A stretch of 21,889 nucleotides of DNA from a virus, in IMG/VR virus record IMGVR_UViG_3300032299_001363, positions 1 through 21,889 of that record. One strand, written 5' to 3'. The translations under genes and the position numbers were made by a program. Below, piece by piece: positions 1 to 7,200 of this stretch. The stretch's first letter is position 1; the number at the start of each line of letters is the position of its first letter. Under the pieces are notes generated by a model that was given only the letters and a program-made list of their open reading frames with translations, was not told where the DNA came from and did no database searches.

Positions 1-1
1 A

Positions 2-1666
2 CCTTCAATGAGGTCAATGCAATTTGGTGGTAAACCAATTGAGATTTCTCCAAACAGAATCTACAACTGTGCTTACCTTCCTATTGACCACTTGGACGCA
101 TTCTCAGAAACAATGTTCTTGTTGTTGGGTGGAACTGGTGTTGGATACTCAGTTCAAAAACATCACGTAGAAAAACTTCCTGAAATTAGAAAACCAAACC
201 CAAATAGAACAAGAAGATTCTTGGTTGGTGATTCTATTGAAGGTTGGGCTGACGCAATTAAAGTATTAATGAAATCTTACTTTGGTGAGAACTTGTCAAC
301 ACCTGAATTTGATTTTTCAGATGTTAGACCAAAAGGAGCTCAACTTGTAACATCAGGTGGCAAAGCACCAGGTCCTCAACCATTGAAAGATTGTATCCAC
401 AAATTGAAAGGTATGTTGGATTCTAAAGAAGATGGTGAAAGATTATCACCAATTGAAGTACACGACATGATATGTCACATCGCAGACGCAGTTCTTGCAG
501 GTGGTATTCGTAGAGCGGCTTTGATATCATTGTTTTCAGCGGATGACAACGATATGATTGCTTGTAAGTCAGGTGCTTGGTGGGAGGCAAACCCACAAAG
601 AGGTAGAGCTAACAACTCAGCAACTTTGGTTAGACACAAAATTACAAGAGATTTCTTTATGGATTTGTGGAAAAGAGTTGAAGCATCAGGGGCGGGTGAA
701 CCTGGTATCTACTTCACAAACGATAAAGATTGGGGAACAAACCCATGTTGTGAAATCGCATTAAGACCAAATCAATTCTGTAACTTGTGTGAGGTAAATG
801 TTTCTGACATTGAATCACAAGAGGATTTAAACAACCGTGTTAAAGCGGCGGCTTTTATCGGAACACTTCAAGCAGGGTATACTGATTTCCATTATTTAAG
901 AGATATTTGGAAACGTACAACTGAAAAAGAAGCATTGATTGGTGTATCAATGACAGGTATCGGTTCTGGTGTTGTGTTAGGTTATAACATGAAAGAAGCT
1001 GCGAAACTTGTTAAAGAAGAAAACGCAAGAGTTGCTGAGTTGATTGGTATTAACAAATCGGCTCGTACAACTACCGTAAAACCCGCAGGGACAACATCTC
1101 TGACATTAGGAACATCTTCAGGTATCCACGCATGGCACAACGATTACTACATCCGTAGAGTTCGTGTTGGTAAGAACGAAGCAATCTACCAATACTTGGC
1201 AGTGTATCACCCTGAGTTGGTCGAAGATGAATTTTTCCGTCCACACGATACGGCAGTTATTTCAGTTCCACAAAAATCTCCTGAAGGAGCAATTTTGAGA
1301 ACAGAATCTCCATTCCAATTGTTGGACCGTGTTAAAAAAATTACACAAGAGTGGGTAAGACCTGGTCACAGAACTGGTTCAAACACACACAACGTATCAG
1401 CAACAATCAGTTTGAAAAACGAAGATTGGGAATTGGCGGGTGAGTGGATGTGGGAAAACCGTGACTTCTACAATGGTTTATCTGTATTACCTTATGATGG
1501 TGGAAGTTACATTCAAGCACCATTTGAAGATTGTACAAAAGAAGAATACGAAAGATTATTCTCTAAACTACACACAATTGACTTATCAAAAGTTGTTGAA
1601 TTACAAGACAACACAGATTTGAGTGGTGAGTTGGCATGTGCTGGTGGAGCTTGTGAAATTAAATAA
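2..1666 (+). CDS. nrdJ: Class II (B12-dependent) ribonucleoside-triphosphate reductase, 5' end cut by window
   Basis: This enzyme reduces ribonucleotides to deoxyribonucleotides using adenosylcobalamin to make a thiyl radical. The frame is open to the window edge, so the ATG at 8 is internal and the N-terminus lies upstream. Counting from that Met, the visible residues match the family layout. Cys21 follows Tyr-Asn. The thiyl-radical site is Asn-Pro-Cys247-Cys-Glu249, and Cys258 lies 11 residues later, the same spacing as C408/E410/C419 in the Lactobacillus leichmannii enzyme. A C-terminal CX4C pair (Cys544, Cys549) would be the redox shuttle. A Pro-Ala-Gly-Thr-Thr-Ser loop at 359-364 is also typical. 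The gene ends in TAA, overlapping a small Cys-rich frame. The G+C content looks higher than in the structural genes. No intein or intron is visible. The family is secure; that it is phage-borne is inferred from its neighbours. Confidence 0.93.
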   Translation, partial: PSMRSMQFGGKPIEISPNRIYNCAYLPIDHLDAFSETMFLLLGGTGVGYSVQKHHVEKLPEIRKPNPNRTRRFLVGDSIEGWADAIKVLMKSYFGENLSTPEFDFSDVRPKGAQLVTSGGKAPGPQPLKDCIHKLKGMLDSKEDGERLSPIEVHDMICHIADAVLAGGIRRAALISLFSADDNDMIACKSGAWWEANPQRGRANNSATLVRHKITRDFFMDLWKRVEASGAGEPGIYFTNDKDWGTNPCCEIALRPNQFCNLCEVNVSDIESQEDLNNRVKAAAFIGTLQAGYTDFHYLRDIWKRTTEKEALIGVSMTGIGSGVVLGYNMKEAAKLVKEENARVAELIGINKSARTTTVKPAGTTSLTLGTSSGIHAWHNDYYIRRVRVGKNEAIYQYLAVYHPELVEDEFFRPHDTAVISVPQKSPEGAILRTESPFQLLDRVKKITQEWVRPGHRTGSNTHNVSATISLKNEDWELAGEWMWENRDFYNGLSVLPYDGGSYIQAPFEDCTKEEYERLFSKLHTIDLSKVVELQDNTDLSGELACAGGACEIK

Positions 1667-1865
1667 AGAAGATATAAAAACATCTAATGAGGGGGGGAGT
1701 GAACAACTTTCCCCTTCTTATTTTTATATTGAAAATGGAAAATATGTTTTTACAAAAGAATTTCATTTAAATCGAGGACACTGTTGCGGAAATCAATGCC
1801 GTCACTGCCCTTTTTTTCCTGCTTACAAAAAAGGAAACACAACTATATTTATAGACAATGGCTAA
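1653..1865 (+). CDS. Small Cys-rich DUF5522-like protein
   Basis: The frame encodes a short protein whose core, an Asn-Gly / Val-Phe-Thr / Tyr-or-Phe-His-Leu block followed by Arg-Gly-His-Cys-Cys-Gly-Asn-x-Cys-Arg-His-Cys-Pro, matches what I recall of DUF5522, a family of roughly 50-60 residues common in Bacteroidetes. Its four cysteines (CC-x3-C-x2-C) suggest metal binding, but no function is established. The start is uncertain because there is no in-frame ATG. I chose GTG 1653, which has GGTGG just upstream. GTG 1623 is also open. If the seven-G run at 1691-1697 really had eight Gs, ATG 1687 would be the start and would give a protein of about 59 residues. The stop overlaps the next gene by 8 bases, and the 5' end overlaps the reductase by 14. 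It could be a host-derived accessory gene. Confidence 0.62.
   Translation: MKLNKEDIKTSNEGGSEQLSPSYFYIENGKYVFTKEFHLNRGHCCGNQCRHCPFFPAYKKGNTTIFIDNG
1846..1853 (+). promoter_or_regulatory. TATTTATA motif ahead of gp25-like gene
   Basis: The octamer TATTTATA ends 4 bases before the ATG at 1858. It is one member of a set of TATTTA-type motifs found ahead of several cluster-leading genes in this window. Here it overlaps the 3' end of the Cys-rich gene. A promoter role is inference. If it acts as a -10 element, the transcript would be nearly leaderless. Confidence 0.3.
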
Positions 1866-2319
1866 TGGTAAAACATATGGTTTAAGTTTCCCCTTTGTTG
1901 ATTCTTTCAACGGAAAGTATTTGGACTTAACGGATTATGCTGCTGAGGAAATCAGAAGTAATTTAATTCATTTATTATTAACAAGAAAAGGGTCAAGATA
2001 TTTTTTACCTGATTTTGGTACAAGATTGTATGAATATATCTTTGAACCATTGGACGGACCTACATTTAGAAATATTGAATCTGAGATTAGAGATTCAGTC
2101 GAAAGGTTCATGCCACAATTACAATTAACAAATATTTCAATTACTGCACCAACAACTGAAGCTGCTGGTGAGACTGTAACCACGGCAGGAAATGTTGTGA
2201 ATCCCGAATTAACCCTACCAAATCAGAACGTATCTGAATATACCGCAAAAGTAAGAATTGACTATTCTATCAGTAATGATGTTTTCAATTCAAAAGATTT
2301 TGTTATTATCAATATTTAA
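1858..2319 (+). CDS. gp25: Baseplate wedge protein, gp25/lysozyme-like (GPW_gp25 family)
   Basis: This is a T4 gp25-type baseplate wedge subunit, which joins the sheath-facing side of the baseplate in contractile tails. The diagnostic block spans residues 29-64: a helix with Glu-Glu-Ile-Arg-x-Asn-Leu, then Leu-Leu-Leu-Thr-Arg-Lys-Gly-Ser-Arg, then Pro-Asp-Phe-Gly-Thr-Arg-Leu and an acidic Glu-Pro. The protein has 153 residues against about 132 in T4. The excess is a Thr/Asn-rich loop at about 97-128. The ATG is chosen because it starts the conserved N-terminus and overlaps the preceding stop by 8 bases. There is no Shine-Dalgarno sequence. The next gene follows after 5 bases and encodes the gp6-like partner, the arrangement seen in many T4-type phages. 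Confidence 0.93.
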   Translation: MANGKTYGLSFPFVDSFNGKYLDLTDYAAEEIRSNLIHLLLTRKGSRYFLPDFGTRLYEYIFEPLDGPTFRNIESEIRDSVERFMPQLQLTNISITAPTTEAAGETVTTAGNVVNPELTLPNQNVSEYTAKVRIDYSISNDVFNSKDFVIINI

Positions 2320-2324
2320 CATAA

Positions 2325-4166
2325 ATGGCTCAAAGAAAAATTTCATACACGGTAAGAGATTTCCAAGCAATTCGTCAGGAACTTATCAATTATACGAGAA
2401 CGTATTATCCAGAATTAATTGACAACTTCAACGACGCTTCGGTTTTTTCTGTGTTTTTGGATTTGAACGCAGCCGTTGCTGATAACTTACATTATCATAT
2501 TGATAGAAGTATTCAAGAAACTGTTCTTCAATATGCACAACAACGTTCATCAATTTATAATATCGCAAGAACTTATGGATTAAAAATTCCTGGTCAAAGA
2601 CCATCTGTTGCCTTGGTTGATTTTTCAATTACAGTACCAGCGTTTGGTGATAAAGAAGATGAAAGATACTTGGGTATCTTAAGACGTGGTAGTCAGGTTA
2701 ACGGAGCGGGACAAGTATTTGAAACAATATATGATGTAAACTTTGCATCACCATTTAACCAAGATGGTTTTCCAAATAGATTAAAAATACCAAATTTTGA
2801 TGCCAACAATAACCTTATTAATTACACAATCACAAAAAGAGAAACTGTGGTTAATGGTATTACAAAGGTATTCAAAAGAGTTATTACACCAAATGACGTG
2901 AGACCTTTCTTTGAATTTTTCTTACCTGAAAAAAACGTGTTGGGTATTACATCGATTATTCAGAGAGAAGGTACCGCATATTCAAACGTACCAACATCTC
3001 AAGAATTTTTAAGTCCAAATGGAAGATGGTATGAAGTACAAGCCTTGGCTGAAGATAGAGTGTTTATTGCTGACCCATCAAAACCATCTGATGACCCAGC
3101 AATTAAAGTTGGGACTTATATTCAAACACAAGACAGATTTATTACAGAATACACACCTGAAGGTTTTATGAAAATTACTTTTGGTGGAGGAACCAATACT
3201 GCTGAAGACCAATTAAGACAATTCACAACTTTGGATGTTCCTTTGAAAATTCAAAGATATCAAAACAACTCAATGTCTTTGGGTAATACACCACAAGCAA
3301 ATACCACAATGTTCATTCAGTATAGAATTGGTGGTGGTTTGGCAACAAACTTGGGTGTGAATACAATTACACAAATTGGGGCGGTTGATTTTTCAGTTGT
3401 CGGTCCATCTGATATAATCAACAACCAAGTTATTAATTCACTGACTTGTAATAACGTAACTGCAGCAATCGGTGGTGCAGGTTATCCATCAACTGAAGAA
3501 GTTAGAAATTATGTAACATTTAATTTCGCAGCTCAAAACAGAGCGGTAACGATTCATGATTACGAAGCGATTATAAGAAACATGCCTGGTGAGTTTGGAG
3601 CTCCTGCTAAAGTATCAATTACTGAAAATAATAATAAGATTAATGTTCAGGTTTTATCGTATGATGCGAGTGGTAATTTAACATCAGATGTTTCACAAAC
3701 ATTGAAACAAAACTTGGCGGAATATTTATCAAACTATCGAATGATTAATGATTATGTAACCATTGGTAGTGCTCAGGTTATTGACTTGGGTGTTGAAGTA
3801 TCTATCGTATTAGATTCGGCACAAAACTCAGGTGTTGTTATTTCAAATGTTATTGATAGAGTTACGACATTCTTTAGTCCTGCTGTAAGAGGATTAGGTG
3901 AGAATATTGTTCTTTCAGAATTAAGTAGAATTATCCAAGCAGAAAATGGTGTTATCAGTTTGACGGACCTTTCAATTTATGGAAAGGTTGGGGGACAATA
4001 TAGTTCTGCACAAACATCGATGCCATATTCAGATGATGCGACAAAGAAAATATCATTAACGGATAACACAATATTTGCTGAACCAAATCAAATCTACCAA
4101 ATAAGGTTCCCATCTAAAGACATTGTGGTTAGAGTTAAGAATTATCAGACAACTACATTTAGTTGA
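2325..4166 (+). CDS. gp6: Baseplate wedge protein, gp6/baseplate J-like
   Basis: This is a T4 gp6-type subunit that forms the ring of the inner baseplate and clamps the wedge proteins. The N-terminal 90 residues carry the family pattern: Tyr-Thr-Val-Arg-Asp-Phe, a Tyr-Pro-Glu-Leu block, then a helix with Asn-Leu-His-Tyr-His-Ile-Asp and the Ala-Arg-x-Tyr-Gly-Leu-Lys motif. A J-like core includes Phe-Gly-Gly-Gly-Thr (286-290) and Arg-Ile-Gly-Gly-Gly-Leu-Ala-Thr-Asn-Leu-Gly (334-344). A block with Arg-Ala-Val-Thr-Ile-His-Asp-Tyr-Glu (406-414) follows. Its length of 613 residues is close to the 660 of T4 gp6. It ends in TGA. It lies 5 bases after the gp25-like gene and is probably co-transcribed with it. 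A TATTTAA at 2313-2319 includes the upstream stop codon. Confidence 0.92.
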   Translation: MAQRKISYTVRDFQAIRQELINYTRTYYPELIDNFNDASVFSVFLDLNAAVADNLHYHIDRSIQETVLQYAQQRSSIYNIARTYGLKIPGQRPSVALVDFSITVPAFGDKEDERYLGILRRGSQVNGAGQVFETIYDVNFASPFNQDGFPNRLKIPNFDANNNLINYTITKRETVVNGITKVFKRVITPNDVRPFFEFFLPEKNVLGITSIIQREGTAYSNVPTSQEFLSPNGRWYEVQALAEDRVFIADPSKPSDDPAIKVGTYIQTQDRFITEYTPEGFMKITFGGGTNTAEDQLRQFTTLDVPLKIQRYQNNSMSLGNTPQANTTMFIQYRIGGGLATNLGVNTITQIGAVDFSVVGPSDIINNQVINSLTCNNVTAAIGGAGYPSTEEVRNYVTFNFAAQNRAVTIHDYEAIIRNMPGEFGAPAKVSITENNNKINVQVLSYDASGNLTSDVSQTLKQNLAEYLSNYRMINDYVTIGSAQVIDLGVEVSIVLDSAQNSGVVISNVIDRVTTFFSPAVRGLGENIVLSELSRIIQAENGVISLTDLSIYGKVGGQYSSAQTSMPYSDDATKKISLTDNTIFAEPNQIYQIRFPSKDIVVRVKNYQTTTFS

Positions 4167-4194
4167 TGATTTATTTTATAATATCCCTTCTTAT

Positions 4195-4235
4195 TATTTA
4201 GAAAATAGTGCATAAACTATTTATCAATAAAAGAA
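4195..4235 (+). promoter_or_regulatory. Two TATTTA(G/T) motifs in the 73-base gap ahead of the 1593-aa gene
   Basis: The gap 4167-4239 has TATTTAG at 4195-4201 and TATTTAT at 4218-4224. The second extends into an 18-base block (4218-4235) that matches the block at 12580-12597 at 14 of 18 positions. The start codon is at 4240. The rest of the gap is A/T-rich with no convincing terminator hairpin. A promoter role is inferred from position and recurrence only. Confidence 0.38.
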
Positions 4236-4239
4236 CAGG

Positions 4240-7200
4240 ATGCCTGAAACAATTAGAATAAAAACACAGGTCGGGGTCGACAGAGAAATTAATATTCAAT
4301 TAGACCAAGATTTTGAACAACTTGAAATACTTTCGTTAAAAGTAAGGTCGGAAGACGTTTACACAAGAATGTGTGCCGATTATGGTATTGTAGTTGGTCG
4401 TGTGGTTGCCAATGGAGGTTACGGGGTTCCAAATGTTAAGGTTTCGGTATTTGTTCCATTAACAGAAGATGATGCCAACAATGAGATTATTTCAACATTA
4501 TATCCTTATACATCATTAACCGATGTTAATGAAGATGGTTATAGATATAATTTATTACCTTACGAACAACAATATACCGGTCACATACCAACAGGAACTT
4601 TTCCAACAAGAAATGATGTATTAACAAACCCAGCCGTTATTGAAGTATATGACAAATATTATAAATTCACTGTAAAAACAAACGGAAGTGGTGACTATAT
4701 GATTATGGGGGTTCCTGTCGGAACTCATACTTTAGTAATGGATTGTGATTTATCAGACATCGGTCCTTTTTCACAATCACCACAAGATTTAATCCGTATG
4801 GGTAGGGCAAGTGCCGACCAATTAGATGGAGTCAATTTTAAGTCATCAACAAACCTATATTCATTACCACAAATTGTTAATATCAATCAAAGTGTGGATG
4901 TTAATCCATTTTGGGGACAACCTGAAATTTGTCAAATTAACATTGCAAGAAATGATTTTGATTTAAGAAGTGTAGGTATCAATATCCAACCAAGTGCAAT
5001 ATTCATGGGTTCTTTGGTGACAGGTATTGATGATGAGGCGGTTGAAAAGAATTGTAAACCACCAAGAGATATGGGTAATCTTTGTAATTTATCTGTGGGA
5101 CCTGGTGAAATTATTAGTGTTAGACAAACAATATTCCAAGATACTCAAGGAAGACCAATATTGGAACAAGGTACATTACCACAAGGTGGTAAAGTTATTG
5201 ATGGTGATGGTACTTGGGTTTTGGATGTCCCTATGAATTTGAATTATGTTGTTACAAATGAATTTGGTGAACAAGTATTCAGTCAAGACCCAACAGTAGG
5301 TATTCCAACAAAAGGAAAATATAGATTCAAAGTAAAATACACGCAACCAACAAGTTTTGAAACTGAGGAAGTAAGACGAGGTTATTTTTTAGTACCAAAT
5401 ATTAAAGAATATGGTTGGGTGAATGCTGATAATGACCCGGCATATATTATAGATACTGATGATATTAATTATAAAAAATTCTTAGGTTCGTATTATTTTG
5501 GAACTGATTGGAGTGGATATACAAATCAAGCCGATGCGATTGCATGTAAAGATACGTTTTATGAAATGGACTATAATAAAGTTTATACCGTATCACAACA
5601 TTATGACCAATATAAAAAAGGATTTAATAGGTCTAAATTTATTGGTATAAAAGAAATTACTGATTCATCATGTGCTAGTGAAAACAATAAATACCCAGCA
5701 ACTGACGGTGTTCAAAGTTTTGACTTTTTTGTGTTTTTATTAAACATATTATTACCAATAAACTATTATATATTATTGGTACTTGTCCCCGTTTTACACG
5801 TTTTGGCTTTTATTTGGCCACTTTTTAGACTTTTATTCACGTTTGTTTATGGTGTTATTGCTTGGATTATTTACGGAATTTGTAAGGTTGTTGATGCGAT
5901 TCCTGGAATTAGTCTTGATTGTCAACAACCACCATCATTTGGTGATATTTTTGACACTATTGGTGAACCATTCAAAAAAATAACACTACCAAGTATCAGT
6001 TACCCCGAGTGTCAGTTGTGTGATTGTGGTGGTAGTGAAGAGACTGGAAACAACCCAACAACACAAGATGTTGAACAAGAGTCATCGTCTAATGTTGTTT
6101 CGCCAAACGCCGATTTTTTTACGTCAACAAATTGGATAACGGGTGATGAAACATTTCAAATCACATTGGCTGGTACTGGTTTTAACAATGCAACATTAAA
6201 GACACCTGTTTATCAACCAACAAATAGTGGATATAGTTTTATTAATAATTTACCAATTTGGGAAACTGTAAATAAGTTTAACTTAAAATCAAAATATTTT
6301 GATTCAGATGTTTATCCAGGTTCAAATAGAATAAAAGTTGTTGTCGAACCAACATTAAATGGAACAAACCCTAATTTATTTCACTATGATAATGTTATGG
6401 TATTATTTGTTGACCCAGGTATTTCATCAAATTTAACCTCAGGTCAATTATTAAGTTTCCAACAATCACAACTTTCAAATGACCCTAACCCTAAGGCGGT
6501 ATCAACAGGTGATACTACAGGTATTACAGGAACAACCAAACAAGGTCAAACAATTCAAGTTAATTATGCTGACCCAACAACACAGACATTAAAAACTGTA
6601 AATTATGTATTGAGTGGTGCATCAAGTGCTCAAACCACTAATTACAAGTTTTCAAGTGATATTGAGTACTTCCAAGTAATTACAGGAACAACGTATGACG
6701 AGTTTGTTACAAATAATTCTAACACATTATCAAGTAGTTTATATAATCAAATTTCACAACAAATAACTTTCTTCAAAAATCAAGGTGTTGATATTGATAC
6801 AAATAGTTATGGTAATTATTTAGAAAATTGGGCTGGTGGAAATTTAGGTATGATATTTTTAGTTAGAGGTGTTGACCCTAACAGTGGTAGAAAGAAAATT
6901 AAATACGACTTATCAAGAATTTTTGGTAACAATGGATGGGGTAATCAAGTAATTACTGGTGATTTTTATTTGAATATTCCGGTACAACCTGGGTTGAAAA
7001 ATGTTAGACACGATGAATTTACAGACAATATTCAAAACAATTCGGGTTATTTGTATTATCCATCGTATACATTTACTGCAGGAACCCAATACTCGGCATA
7101 TACTACAAACTTACAACAATATTATTCATCATTAGACCAAAAACAAATTAATGTATTCAAACCAACATCGAATAATAATACATTATTAACTATTTCAATG

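Noticed and set aside
1440-1622. Short plus-strand frame inside the reductase gene
   Set aside because: It overlaps a conserved enzyme in another frame and encodes no recognisable motif.
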